Counted from the first letter of the stretch, positions 9,911 through 19,581 are shown. The stretch is 64,000 nt of DNA from CAVWUA01 sp963758025 (GCA_963758025.1 CAVWUA010000006.1:992001-1056000); one strand, 5' to 3'. The notes: generated by a model not told the origin, from the letters alone. Numbers and translations are program-made.

Positions 9911-11600
9911 ATGCGGCGTCGCAGTTTCATCAAGGCATGTGGAACTGGCCTCCTGGCAACCCCTGGAACCCTCCCGGCACGCGGGGCCGAATCGACCGTC
10001 AAGGGGCGCGAGCTGGCGGCGGACGTGGCGATCATCGGCGGCGGCCTGGGCGGCTGCGCCGCGGCGCTGGCGGCCTTGCGGAACGGGCTGACCGTCGTCA
10101 TGACCGAGCCGACCGACTGGATCGGCGGCCAGTTGACCCAGCAGGCGGTCCCGCCCGACGAGCACCCCTGGATCGAGCAGTTCGGCGCGAATGCGGCGTA
10201 CCGCGACCTCCGCCAGGGAATCCGTGATTATTATCGCCAACATTACCCGCTGACCGCCGCCGCCCGCGCCGTGCGCAACCTGAACCCCGGCAACGGCAGC
10301 GTCTCCCGGCTCTGCCACGAGCCTCGGGTCGCCCTGGCCGTGCTGACCGCGATGCTCGCGCCGTATCGTTCCGGCGGCCGGCTCACCCTCTTGCTCGAAC
10401 ACGAACCGACCGCCGCCGACGTCCAGGGGGACCGCGTCCGGGCGGTCACGGTCCGCGACCGCCGCAGCGGTGACGAGCGCACGCTGGTCGCCCCCTATTT
10501 CCTCGACGCCACCGAGCTGGGCGACCTGCTCCCGCTGGCCGGCGTCGAGTTCGTCACCGGGTTCGAGTCGCGGGACGAGACCGGCGAGCCGCACGCCCCC
10601 GCGAGGCGCAGCCCGACAACCAGCAGGCGTTCACCTGCTGCTTCGCGATGGACTACCTCGACGGCGAGGACCACACCATCGACCGCCCGGCCGAATACGC
10701 CTTCTGGCGCGACTTCGTGCCCGAAGCTCACCCCCGCCTTGGCCCGGCCCGCTGCTCGGCCCCTATTCCTACCCGCACAACCCGGCCGAACCCCGGCCGA
10801 TCGTCGTTCGATCCGACCGGCCCCGGCCAGGGGTTCTGGGTCTATCGCCGGATCGCCGACCCCCGCAACTTCGCCCCCGGCACGTATCCCGGCGGGATCA
10901 CCCTGGTCAACTGGCCGCAGAACGACTACCTGCTGGGCAACCTCGTCGGCCTCCCGCCCGAGGAGGCCGCGAAGCACGTCGCCCGCGCGAAGCAGCTGAG
11001 CCTGTCGCTCCTCTACTGGCTCCAGACCGAGTACCCGCGCCCGGACGGCGGGACCGGCTGGCCCGGCCTGCGCCTGCGGCCGGACCTCGTCGGCACGGCG
11101 GACGGCCTGGCCAAGTACCCGTATATCCGCGAATCGCGGCGGATCAAGGCCGAGTTCACCGTCCTGGAGCAGCACGTCGGCACCGACGCCCGCCGCCAGG
11201 CCCTCGGCCGCGAGGACGTGCAGGCCGAGCCGTTCGACGACGCCGTGGGCGTCGGCTCGTACCGGATCGACCTCCATCCGAGCACCGGCGGCGACAACTA
11301 CATCGACGTCAGCTCCTTGCCGTTCCAGGTCCCCCTGGGGGCCTTGATCCCCGTGCGCGTCGAGAACCTCCTGCCCGCCTGCAAGAACCTCGGCACGACC
11401 CACATCACCAACGGCTGCTATCGCCTCCACCCCGTCGAGTGGGCCATCGGCGAGGCCGCCGGCGCCCTGGTCGCCTTCGCCCGGCAGAAGAGGCTGTCCC
11501 CCGCGCCGTGCGGAACTCCAGGGCCCGCCTCCGTGAATTCCAGGGGTCGCTGAAGGCCCAGGGGGTCGAGATCGACTGGCCGCAACTGCGGCCGAGGTGA
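9911..11600 (+). CDS. Tat-exported FAD-dependent oxidoreductase (FAD_oxidored family); frameshifted
   Basis: The N-terminus MRRRSFIKACGTGLLATPGT has a twin-arginine signal. An FAD-binding GxGxxG-type motif follows (VAIIGGGLGGCAAALAAL, then EPTDWIGGQLTQQ), as in the large family of FAD-dependent oxidoreductases that planctomycetes export. Later conserved blocks are YSYPHNPAEPRPI, GFWVYRRIADPRNF and the C-terminal LPACKNLGTTHITNGCYRLHP. The full product is about 555 residues. The frame breaks near 10605 (-1, in CCCCC), 10725 (+1), 10740 (+1), 10807 (+1, a G after GTC) and 11503 (-1, in CCCCC). The substrate is unknown. The gene stands alone between the tRNA and the convergent M48 protease. Confidence 0.8.
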
Positions 11601-11635
11601 CACACTCGATGAGTTGATGGGGTTCCGCGAGTCGT

Positions 11636-13597
11636 TCAATCCCCCGCGTCCCCGCTGAGGATCGGCGGCATGGGGAGGTCGAGGCTGTCGGCGATCGCGC
11701 GGAGGAGTTCGGCCTCCTCGACGGTGATCTTGCCGTCGGCGCCGATGCACGAGGCGCAGGCCAGAATCACCTGCTTCTTCAAGGCCGGGGAGGCCGCCGC
11801 CAGCACGTTCAATGACTCGTCGAGCGCCTTGAGTTTCACCGCGTCGGCGGGTTGCAGGTTCATCCGGGCGTCCGACCACCGCAACGTCTGGACCCCCTGG
11901 GCGAACGCCCGCCCGATACTGGCGGCGTCGTCGTGGCCGACGCGCGCCAGTGCCGAGAGCAAGCGTGCCGTGGGCTCGGCCACGGCGGCGGGGGAGTCGT
12001 ACTTCACCCCCGGCGGCTTGCCGAAGCCGTAGTGCGTCGCCAGGTGCCGCAGCAAGAGCCGTTGCAGGGCGAACTCGAAGAGGCTCGTCTTCTGGTCCGC
12101 CTGGACGAGCGCCCGGACGTTGTCCACGAAGTCGCGGAACTGCGCGTCGGACATCTGCCGAAGCGCCGGCACGGCCAGTTCGACCAGTGGCAGCCGCGCG
12201 CGGGCGGGAGTTCCCGCACCCGGGGAAGGAGCGTCCGCGTCAACTGCTGGACCGACGGATGGGCATGTTCGGCCAGCCGGGCAAGCTGCGCGTCGCGGAT
12301 GGATTCGTCCTCGTCCAGCAGCAGGGCGAAGACGACCGCGCGGGCACCGAAGGGGTCGCGCGCCTGCGCGGTGAGCGGATCGGGCAAGGAGGCGAGCAGT
12401 CCCTGGGCATACGCCAGTTGTTGCACGTCCATCTGGCCGATCCGCGCGACGGCCTCCGCCGGGTTGAACCGCATCCGGGCCTTCCGGGGCGGGGTCGGCT
12501 CGGCGAGCCGGGCGGCCTGCGCGGATTTCGGCGGTTCGAGCCGGACGTGCGAGAAGTCCCCGTCGAACGACGGATCGATGCGCCGGATGCGATCGACGAG
12601 CGGCGGATGGGTGGCGAGCAGGCTGAGGAAGTGCTGCCCCATCGCGTCGCCGAAGAACATGTGGTTGGCCTCGCCCGCCTCGGGGTCGTCGATCTTCGCC
12701 CCCTTGGACAGCGCGCCGATCTTCTTGAGCGCCCCGGCGATGCCGTCCGGGTTGCGGGTGAACTGCACGGCCGAGGCGTCGGCGAGGTACTCCCGCTGCC
12801 TCGACACCGCGCTCTTGATCAGGTTGCCGAAGAAGACCCCGATGTACCCGACGACGTACAGTGCCAGGCCGATCAACGGGAGCGGGTTCCCCCCTTCTTT
12901 CTTGCTGTCGCTCCGCGCACCGTAACGACGCCCGGAGTACATCGTGCTGCGGAAGAGGATCCAGCCGGTGATGCTGATCAGCAGGATGCCGTACAGCACT
13001 CCCATCAGGCGGATGTTCAATCGCATGTCGCCATTGAGAATATGGCTGAACTCATGCGCGATCACCCCCTGAAGCTCATCGCGAGACAGGTGCCGAATGC
13101 ACCCCGCGCGTCACGCCAATGACGGCATCGCCGGGGTTGAAGCCGGCGGCGAAGGCGTTGATCCCCTCCTCCCCTTCGAGCAGGTACACCGGCGGGACCG
13201 GCGTGCCGGAGGCCAGGGCCATCTCCTCGACGACGTTCAGGACCTTGCGCTCATCGGGGTCGGACGTGTTCGGGCTGAGCGGCCGGCCGCCCAGCAGCTC
13301 GGCGACCTTGTGCCCGCCCCCGGCCAGCGAGGCGATGCGGAACAGGCTCCCGCCGGAGATCAGGGCGATCGTGCCGACCGAGACCATGGCGAAAAGCTGC
13401 CAGTCCCAGAGCGCCTCGGGAATGTTCCCGGCCGCGAGTTCATCGGCGGCCCGGTCCCCGGTCCAGCCGGAATACGTCAACCCGGTCGCGACGACCAGGT
13501 ACACGGCCGCGACGATCAGGATCACCGCCAGGACGAAATAAACGACCAGCAGCGCCGTCTTTTTCCGGGCGACCTCTTGGTGCTCGAAGAAATCCAT
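11636..13597 (-). CDS. M48 family membrane metalloprotease with TerB-like C-terminal domain; frameshifted
   Basis: The protein starts MDFFEHQEVARKKTALLVVYF at 13597. It has two N-terminal membrane segments, a conserved INAFAAGFNPGDAVIGVTRG block, the zinc motif HEFSH (from GVIAHEFSHILNGDMRLN) and the downstream EYLADASAVQ glutamate ligand, as in HtpX-like proteases. A middle domain and a C-terminal ILACASCIGADGKITVEEAE block resembling TerB (acidic metal-binding helices) follow, giving about 650 residues. The frame breaks near 13100 (+1, in a GGGG run) and 12195 (-1, CGCGG where CGCCGG is expected). It probably degrades misfolded membrane proteins with its catalytic side in the cytoplasm. It is not the short HtpX, so I give no gene symbol. 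Confidence 0.82.
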
Positions 13598-13669
13598 GGG
13601 CGGATTGGTTTCTTGCTGAAGGGGGGCGTGTCGGCGTTCCTGGATCTCGTTCCCGCGCCCGTCGGCTTT

Positions 13670-13790
13670 GGGAACGTGGAGCGTTCGCGGGTACGTTCCC
13701 ACGCTCGAAACGCCGAGTCAATAACCTGCCGGATTTCGAGGGGACCAGAAGCCCCGGATTTGTGTGGGTGATTGATTCACCGTTCCTTGT
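13670..13790. repeat. Interspersed repeat, copy A
   Basis: The stretch from CGTTCCCACGCTC at 13694 to about 13786 is clearly similar to 33222-33314. Both contain TTCCCACGCTC, then a TGCCGGATTTCGAGG core, then a segment like GGAACCAGGAGCCCC and a final CGTTCC/TGTTCC. In this copy GGGAACGTGGAGCG at 13670-13683 is roughly complementary to the repeat start. It lies between the divergent M48 gene and the RelE-like gene. It has no coding sense that I can support. Confidence 0.7.
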
Positions 13791-14039
13791 GGTCCAGGCG
13801 GTGTCGCCGCAATGAGGGTTGCGGAGCTGACATCGCCTGCCCTGTTCGTCGGACCGATCGCACACCTCTTGTCGCTTCGCGACCAGGATAACAACCGTTG
13901 TCCCGGTCATCCGCAGATGTTGTTTGGGCTATCCCCGCAATGATGATTCCATTTTCGGGACAGGCCGGTCTCGTCGAGTGTCGATATAATCGGTAGAATG
14001 CTGGAAGCGTGTTCCGAAGGAACTCTGGGGGAGCTGACC

Positions 14040-14408
14040 ATGTCTACGAAGAAAGGCTTCCAGATTAATCGGCGCGTCGGCATCGCGATGGACGCCCTTT
14101 CTCCCAGTCAAAAGGCTGCCGTCGAGTCAGTGCTCCAAGACAAGGAAGTCTTTGTCGCCTACGCGAAGCGTCCGGGGGTGACCAGGAAGTTGTCCGCCTC
14201 AAAGCCCCTTTACTCGATGAGAGCCAGAGGCGGCATGAGGATCATCTTTACCAAGCAGGACGAGAACATCGTCGTCCAAGACATCATGCGGAAAGCGACG
14301 ATAGATCATTTTGTGACGAAGCGGGGCAGCAAGGCTCAAACCGTTAAGAAGGGGCATCGTAAGACTTCCGTGAAGCGGGACGAGGCGGTCAAGAGCCACA
14401 AGGTCTAA
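14040..14408 (+). CDS. RelE/ParE-like small protein, possible toxin component
   Basis: The start at 14040 follows GGGGGAG; the product has 122 residues. The core PLYSMRARGGMRIIFTKQ followed by NIVVQDIMRKATIDHF matches the beta-sheet pattern of RelE/ParE-superfamily toxins (a 'lyslR...yRiif...ivv.dv' register). The N-terminal MDALSPSQKAAVESVLQDKE helices also fit. The C-terminal tail is Lys/His-rich. No antitoxin-like gene precedes it. The next gene, 20 bp downstream on the same strand, is a DUF4263 nuclease-like protein, so the two probably form an operon. The base composition is lower in GC than the surroundings, suggesting transfer. The superfamily match is by pattern only. Confidence 0.55.
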   Translation: MSTKKGFQINRRVGIAMDALSPSQKAAVESVLQDKEVFVAYAKRPGVTRKLSASKPLYSMRARGGMRIIFTKQDENIVVQDIMRKATIDHFVTKRGSKAQTVKKGHRKTSVKRDEAVKSHKV

Positions 14409-14428
14409 ACTCTCCCTGTCGAGTAATA

Positions 14429-15058
14429 ATGGCCGTCCTTACGCCGCTCTCGCTCAAGACGAAGCAGGTCAAAGACGATCTCAGAGCGTTCAAGGCGCTT
14501 CTGAACGACCCGAACAAGCCGGACCTCGAAGAAAGGCGTGATATTCTGCCCTTCTTCAAGGCCCGCCCGCACCTCTGCGCCTTCATGGGGACGTACAACC
14601 CGAACATCATCAACTACAAGGAAATCAACTTAGCCTGCGAGTTTGATATTTTCGGTGACCACGTCGCGGACTTGGTGATCGGAGACGCATCGAACCACGC
14701 TTACTGTTTTATCGAGTTCGAAGATGCCACTGAAACGAGCATCTTCAAGAAGTCGCCCAAGCGGACGCCGGAATGGTCAACCCGCTTCGAGCACGGCTTC
14801 AGTCAGCTAGTGGACTGGATACTCTGGCTGGAAAACAACAAAGGCAACACAGCTTTTCAAAATCGATTCAACGCTCGATCCATTCAGTATAATATGATTC
14901 TCGTCATCGGTAGAGATAAGTATATTGCCCCGCATGGGTTGAAAGAACGCTTAGATTGGCGAACTGAGCAAGTCGTAGTAGCAAGCAAAAAATTCAATTG
15001 CATCACTTTTGATGGGCTTTATAACGATTTGTTGGAAAGATCGAAGAGCTTCCGCTGA
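14429..15058 (+). CDS. DUF4263 (Shedu SduA-like) putative nuclease
   Basis: The 209-residue product contains CEFDIFGDHVADLVIGDAS, then YCFIEFEDATETSIF, then WSTRFEHGFSQLVDWILWLENN. This is the layout of the DUF4263 domain, a PD-(D/E)xK-type nuclease fold found in the Shedu anti-phage system: an acidic residue in ADLVIG, an E-x-E motif in place of the usual ExK, and a Q-x-x-DW helix. It ends with an IPxxY-like strand region and has no extra N-terminal sensor domain, so it is a short single-domain form. It is 20 bp downstream of the RelE-like gene with no clear ribosome-binding site of its own. GC is notably lower than in neighbouring genes. A defence role is inferred from the family. Confidence 0.65.
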   Translation: MAVLTPLSLKTKQVKDDLRAFKALLNDPNKPDLEERRDILPFFKARPHLCAFMGTYNPNIINYKEINLACEFDIFGDHVADLVIGDASNHAYCFIEFEDATETSIFKKSPKRTPEWSTRFEHGFSQLVDWILWLENNKGNTAFQNRFNARSIQYNMILVIGRDKYIAPHGLKERLDWRTEQVVVASKKFNCITFDGLYNDLLERSKSFR

Positions 15059-15148
15059 GATGCTTCCAGTGTCTTCGGCCGAGCCTGCCGAACAATTGGA
15101 GCTGATTCCGGGTCGTGACATACCAGTTCCAGGCCTCGTCAAGATCCA

Positions 15149-15652
15149 TCATTCCAGCAGGCTCTTGAAGGCGTTCTCGAAGGCGGACTGATCGAAGGTC
15201 CGCATCCGAAAGCTGTCCTGCTCGATAATGTTCCAGCGATCTTCCGGGTCTTTTTCCACCCTGAAGATCAGGAATTTCCTCAAACCGTCCGTCAGATCCA
15301 CGCGGCCGTACGCTCGATTCACGGAGATGACACCGGTCGCCGATAGGGGGCCTGCGACATTGCGAGCGATCGGCTCGACGCGGACCTCTCTCGGTCCGAG
15401 ACGGATTGAGAGACCGCGAGCCTCGTAACTCCCGATCCCCTCCTCCCGAAGCGGGTAGAGGCGCTCGCTCACCTGAAGGACGTGATGGTCCGGGTCAGCC
15501 TGCGCGAGCCATTCCTCGATCTGTTGATTGAGGCGATCCACGGCGGCGATCCACTCGTCACGCTTCTGGGCCGCCAGAGGCTCCTCCGTTCGGAGCTTCT
15601 CGGCCTGCTCCGCGATAAAATCCTTGAGCGAACTCACGGCGGCCCTCCCCAC
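15149..15652 (-). CDS. Hypothetical soluble protein
   Basis: The 167-residue product starts MGRAAVSSLKDFIAEQAEKL. Its N-terminal half is a charged helix (residues about 8-50, ending QIEEWLAQADPDHHVLQV). The C-terminal half is beta-rich (GLSIRLGPREVRVEPIARN, GRVDLTDGLRKFLIFRV). It ends RTFDQSAFENAFKSLLE. No catalytic motif or membrane segment is visible and I do not recognise the family. It is convergent with the DUF4263 gene and 135 bp upstream of lemA in the direction of transcription. The codon use is typical of the chromosome, so it is probably not part of the transferred module. Confidence 0.6.
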   Translation of the reverse strand: MGRAAVSSLKDFIAEQAEKLRTEEPLAAQKRDEWIAAVDRLNQQIEEWLAQADPDHHVLQVSERLYPLREEGIGSYEARGLSIRLGPREVRVEPIARNVAGPLSATGVISVNRAYGRVDLTDGLRKFLIFRVEKDPEDRWNIIEQDSFRMRTFDQSAFENAFKSLLE

Positions 15653-15787
15653 AAATCACCGTTTCCCACCCCTTTTCGCACCATTATAGAGATGGCAAAT
15701 GCCTCCCACGATCGGCCCCTGGCCTGCTCTCACCGCCTGACGACCCACACGCTTCGATGGAACGGAGCCCATCAGCGGGTTCGGGAA

Positions 15788-16405
15788 TCAGAACGAGACG
15801 CGGGGGGCCTCGCGTTCCTTGGGCGACTCGATCTCGAAGAGCTGGGCGGGGCCGAAGCCGAACATGCCGGCGAAGATCACGTTGGGGAAGACCTCGCGCT
15901 GGGTGTTGTAGTTCATCACGGCGTCGTTGAACGCCTGGCGGGAGAAGGCGACCTTGTTCTCGGTGGAGGTCAGCTCCTCCTGCAGGGCGAGCATGTTCTG
16001 GTTGGCCTTCAGGTCGGGGTAGGCTTCCGACAGGGCGAACAGGCGGCCCAGGGCGCCGGTGAGCTGCCCCTCGGCCGCGCCGAGGCTCTGCATGGCGGAG
16101 GGGTCGCCGGGGCTGGACGAGGCCCTCTGCTGCGCCGTGACCGCCTGGTTGCGGGCGTTGATGACCGCTTCGAGCGTCTCGCGCTCGTGGCTCATGTAGC
16201 CCTTGGCCGTCTCGACGAGGTTCGGGATCAGGTCGTGCCGCCGCTTCAACTGCACGTCGATCTGACTGAAGGCGTTCTTGTAGCGGTTCCGCAAGGCGAC
16301 GAGCTTGTTGTAGATCCCCGCGCCAAAGAGCAGCAACAGCAGGAGGAACGCGCCGCCGCCAATGGCGATCCAGGCGGCGGTGGACAGGGCGAACAGCGGC
16401 GTCAT
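15788..16405 (-). CDS. lemA: LemA family membrane protein
   Basis: The 205-residue product has one N-terminal membrane helix (residues 10-30, IAIGGGAFLLLLLLFGAGIY) followed by the diagnostic LemA coiled-coil block: YNKLVALRNRYKNAFSQIDV, then LKRRHDLIPNLVETAKGYM and EAVINARNQA. Length and topology fit LemA (about 185-205 residues), an anchored protein with an extracytoplasmic helical bundle of unknown function. It lies 150 bp downstream of the Bax-inhibitor gene on the same strand. Unlike many lemA loci, no TPM-domain (YgcG) gene is adjacent. Confidence 0.92.
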   Translation of the reverse strand: MTPLFALSTAAWIAIGGGAFLLLLLLFGAGIYNKLVALRNRYKNAFSQIDVQLKRRHDLIPNLVETAKGYMSHERETLEAVINARNQAVTAQQRASSSPGDPSAMQSLGAAEGQLTGALGRLFALSEAYPDLKANQNMLALQEELTSTENKVAFSRQAFNDAVMNYNTQREVFPNVIFAGMFGFGPAQLFEIESPKEREAPRVSF

Positions 16406-16558
16406 GTCGAGGGCTCCGATAGGTCAGACAAAGGGCAGCGTGGAGGTCCGTCGGGGGAACATTCGAGGCAACGCGCACGGCCCCTGCCGGGCCGCGCGCG
16501 TCGCCGGGTTCTTCGTCGCTCGCCGGGAAATCTTGCGGCCGGCGTCGGGGCACGCCAC

Positions 16559-17303
16559 TCAGCGGCGATCCTGAAGCTTCCGCAGGAGGCGGAGGATTTC
16601 CAGGTAGAGCCAGATCAAGGTGACCATCAGGCCGAAGGCGCCGTACCACTCCATCCACTTCGGGGCGTCCGACGGCGGCGCCGCGCTCGATGAAGTCGAA
16701 GTCCAGGAGCAGGTTGAACGCCGCCAGGCCGACGACGAACAGGCTGAAGCCGATGCCGAACCAGCCCGAACTGTGGATGAACGGCACGTCAACGTGGAAG
16801 AGGCTCAGGACGAACGTCACGAGGTACACCAGGAAGATCGCCCCGGTCGCCGCGATGATCCCCGCGCGGAGCTTGTCCGTGACCTGGATCAGGCGCGTCG
16901 CGTAGAGGACCAGCATGCAGAACAAGGTGCCGAGCGTCAGGCCGACCGCCTGGGTCACGATGCCCTGGTACTGCTGCTCGAAGACGCTGGAGATCGCCCC
17001 CAGGAGTACCCCCTCCAGCGCGGCGTAGAGCGGGGCCGTGAAGGGGGACCACGCCTTCTTGAAAATCGTGATCATGGCGACCACGAACCCGCCGATCCCC
17101 GAGCCGATCAACAGCAAAGGGCTGATCTGGGCATTGCTGGTCTGGTCCCACGACCAGACGGCGGTCAGCATCAGAATCGCCAGCAGCACCATTGTCTTGA
17201 GCGCCGTGCCCTGCACGGTCATCGCGGTGGCGCGGCGGTCGGCCAGCGCCAGTCTTGAAAGACATCGCCCCGAAAGGCTGGATTGCTCGATCGCAAGGGT
17301 CAT
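16559..17303 (-). CDS. Bax inhibitor-1/YccA family membrane protein; one frameshift
   Basis: The likely start at 17303 gives MTLAIEQSSLSGRCLSRLAL, then ATAMTVQGTALKTMVLLAIL. This matches the N-terminal cytoplasmic segment and first helix of the long YccA-like subfamily. Seven membrane helices follow; the last block is WMEWYGAFGLMVTLIWLYLEILRLL after a break near 16675 that behaves as one extra G after GCC. The MxWY-GAFGL and DFDFIERG motifs are typical. These proteins are pH-sensitive cation (calcium) leak channels in the inner membrane. It precedes lemA by 150 bp. The exact start is uncertain, as a second in-frame ATG (MTVQG) exists. Confidence 0.85.
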
Positions 17304-17434
17304 TCTCCGTTTGCAGGAAATCCATCTGAGGGATCGGCGGACGCGGGAGTCTCCGCCCATTTCCGATGAGGACGCCGTGTTCCCCGCGCGTCATGTCCTT
17401 ATTGTCGTCCGTAACGTCCCGTGCGACAACCACC

Positions 17435-19105
17435 TTACGGAACTTCGTCCCGCCGACGATGCCGCAGGACCCGCACCGCGCGGTTCTGGAAGACTGGAAC
17501 TGGATGAAACCATCGCGCATTGATTCGATCAATACGAGGGTCGGAACCCTGGATCAACAGCACGTCGATCTGGTCATGGTGAGCGTCGAGCAACCGGCGC
17601 CAGCGGGCCGCGCGTTGGGGGGCGTCGGCGGGGTCGTCCCGGATGGAGATGGCCTCGAATGTCAGGATCGGCGGGTGTGGGACCTCGGGCCGGATCTGGA
17701 CGGGGAAGTAATAGAAGGCCGCCTCATAGTTCCCCCAGATGACGTTGCCATTGCCGACCCCGAGCAGGCAATCGAGATGCAGCAACGGGTTGGCCCGGTA
17801 GCGCCGCGAGAGCCCCAGCGCCAGCGATCCAACCCGTTGCCCTCGACCGACATATGGCTTCGCGGCGAGATACGGCCGGACCTGCCGGTCGGCCCGCAAG
17901 GCATAATCCCAGACGACGGCCGACTGCACCGCCAGGGCCACGCCGAGCAAGGCCGTGGCGATGATCCGGGTCGCCCGGCGCGTCGGTGAGAGGCTCAGTG
18001 CGGGGGTCAACATCACCAGGCCCATCAAGAGCAGACGCTGGGTCAGGTAGTGACCGTGCTTCGGGCCGAGCGTGTCCGGTCCAAAAATCCCGCCAAAAAC
18101 CAGCAAAATCGCCAGTACGACCCACCCCCGGCGTTCCCGGAGCCGCGCGCGAGCTTCGGGATCGTTCCACGCGTTTCGGAGAGTGACAATCAACAACACG
18201 CCCAGACCGGCGGCACACCAGACGCTTGGCGCCAGCAGGGCGAAGGCCGGGGAGGAATGCTCGACGAACGGGAAATCCAGCTTGCGGCCGAGCGTCAAGG
18301 GATCGACCCAGCCCAGCCGTTCCTTCCAGGCGCGGAGCGTCCAGGGGTCGTCCAGCATCAGCCACTCCGGCTCAATCGCCCCGCCTCCCCGCATCAGGCG
18401 GCGATAGACAATCGCCAGGGGAACCAGCGGCACCACGGCGGCGAGCGTCCCGGCGAGCCGGCGTGCCCAGCCCGCTCCGGGGGTCAGGACGGCCAGCACG
18501 CCGAGGGCGCCGACGGTCAGACCGAGACTCACCAGGTGGCAGAAGTATCCGAGCACCAGCAACAACGACATCCCCAGCACCCGACCGATCCCGAGCCGGT
18601 CGCGGCCACCCCACCAGACCCCCAGCGTGACCGGGATCAGACACGCGCCGAGCAGGAAGTTCGTGAAGCCGAGCAGCCAGGGAAGGTTCAACGCCAGGAG
18701 CGCCGCCAGGACCGCGATGGTTGGCATCCCCGACCGCCCTGCGACCCTCCCCCGGAGCCAGACCATCGCCGCGGCGAACCCGGCGAGCGTCCCCGTGAGC
18801 ATCACCGCGTCAGCGGCTCGCGGCGTCAGGACGGAGATCAAGCCCATCAAGACCAGATGCCCCGCCAGGTTTGGCAAGGGATCCCAGCGCACCTGGAACA
18901 CGTCTCGGAAGGGGGAATCCGCCCGGAACGACTCGGCCAGGATGTGGGCGTTATAGAGATGGGCGGGGCCGTCCTGCGTGACGAATCCGGGGACAATCCA
19001 GACGGCCAGCAAGGCGGGCAATAGAGCGAGCAGAAGGACGACAAGCCCACGCCGCCGGTCGCGGAGCACGTCCGTGTCCGTCGCGGCCTCGTTGCGGAAT
19101 GGCAT
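17435..19105 (-). CDS. Large multi-spanning membrane protein of unknown function
   Basis: The start at 19105 (MPFRNEAATDTDVLRDRRRG) gives 556 residues with about ten to twelve hydrophobic helices, beginning VVLLLALLPALLAVWIVPGF, and a periplasmic loop TQDGPAHLYNAHILAESF. The early acidic/His loop and later soluble C-terminal part (residues about 430-556) resemble the layout of GT-C type glycosyltransferases of the PMT/ArnT or DUF2029 kind, but I see no decisive DD/DE motif beyond QDGP. The reading frame is intact through its length, in contrast to many neighbours. It stands alone, 130 bp from the Bax-inhibitor gene on the same strand. Confidence 0.7.
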   Translation of the reverse strand: MPFRNEAATDTDVLRDRRRGLVVLLLALLPALLAVWIVPGFVTQDGPAHLYNAHILAESFRADSPFRDVFQVRWDPLPNLAGHLVLMGLISVLTPRAADAVMLTGTLAGFAAAMVWLRGRVAGRSGMPTIAVLAALLALNLPWLLGFTNFLLGACLIPVTLGVWWGGRDRLGIGRVLGMSLLLVLGYFCHLVSLGLTVGALGVLAVLTPGAGWARRLAGTLAAVVPLVPLAIVYRRLMRGGGAIEPEWLMLDDPWTLRAWKERLGWVDPLTLGRKLDFPFVEHSSPAFALLAPSVWCAAGLGVLLIVTLRNAWNDPEARARLRERRGWVVLAILLVFGGIFGPDTLGPKHGHYLTQRLLLMGLVMLTPALSLSPTRRATRIIATALLGVALAVQSAVVWDYALRADRQVRPYLAAKPYVGRGQRVGSLALGLSRRYRANPLLHLDCLLGVGNGNVIWGNYEAAFYYFPVQIRPEVPHPPILTFEAISIRDDPADAPQRAARWRRLLDAHHDQIDVLLIQGSDPRIDRINARWFHPVPVFQNRAVRVLRHRRRDEVP

Positions 19106-19581
19106 GTCCGGCGGTCCCCTCCGTGGGGTAGATCGGATCGGATCACGTCGAACCGAAAAGCCAACCCGGTCCCTCCCGATCGCCGAACGAGCGGGAGGGC
19201 CGGGCTCGGATGCGTAACAACCGGACTGGCGCCCGTCAAAAAAGGTGGCCACCCCCGGGTGACGGGCAGTGGTGTCGGGTCGCAGCCGCTGTTGTGCGGC
19301 AAGGTCCTAAATCACGCGGTGCCAACCGACGCCGGGCAACACGGGCTCCGGCCTGGCGATAATGTCACTATACCGTATGAGCACGCGCTCCGCTCTAGAA
19401 AAAATCCAGAATTCCGGGCCTTCCCGACCTCGACCGGATTGAGGTAGCGGCTTGCGCACTCGCTCGGCAAACTGGGGAAGCGTAGGGTGGGTAGGCGCGG
19501 CGGAACCCACCGACGAGCGAGGAGGAATTGGTGGGTTTCGCCGCGCTCACCCACCGACGAATCGAGACGGGTTTCCAGCCA
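19106..19581. other. Intergenic stretch with tandem palindromes
   Basis: These 476 bp lie between divergent genes. They contain the two GGTGGGT/ACCCACC hairpins annotated separately and no gene that I can support. Confidence 0.5.
19486..19555. repeat. Pair of GGTGGGT...ACCCACC palindromic repeats
   Basis: Two hairpins occur in tandem: GGTGGGT 19486-19492 with ACCCACC 19505-19511, and GGTGGGT 19530-19536 with ACCCACC 19549-19555. The loops contain GGCGCGGCGGA and TTCGCCGCGCTC, which are roughly reverse complements of each other, so the two units are also inverted relative to one another. Similar GTGGGTnnCGC...ACCCACC units are a known type of dispersed palindrome in several bacterial phyla. 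The pair ends 26 bp before the start of the deoxyribosyltransferase gene. Confidence 0.75.

Noticed and set aside
9911..11600. Programmed frameshifting in the FAD oxidoreductase
   Set aside because: It mixes +1 and -1 breaks, with two of them in CCCCC runs, which fits sequence error better than recoding.
14040..14408. Possible type II toxin-antitoxin pair with the DUF4263 gene as antitoxin
   Set aside because: The DUF4263 protein has a nuclease-like fold and is much too large for a typical antitoxin.
15684..17360. 558-residue minus-strand frame spanning lemA and the Bax-inhibitor gene
   Set aside because: Only its first part is the Bax-inhibitor protein; the rest is the out-of-frame reading of lemA past a frameshift.
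19486..19555. Possible riboswitch before the deoxyribosyltransferase
   Set aside because: The hairpins match a dispersed palindromic repeat family and show no riboswitch consensus.
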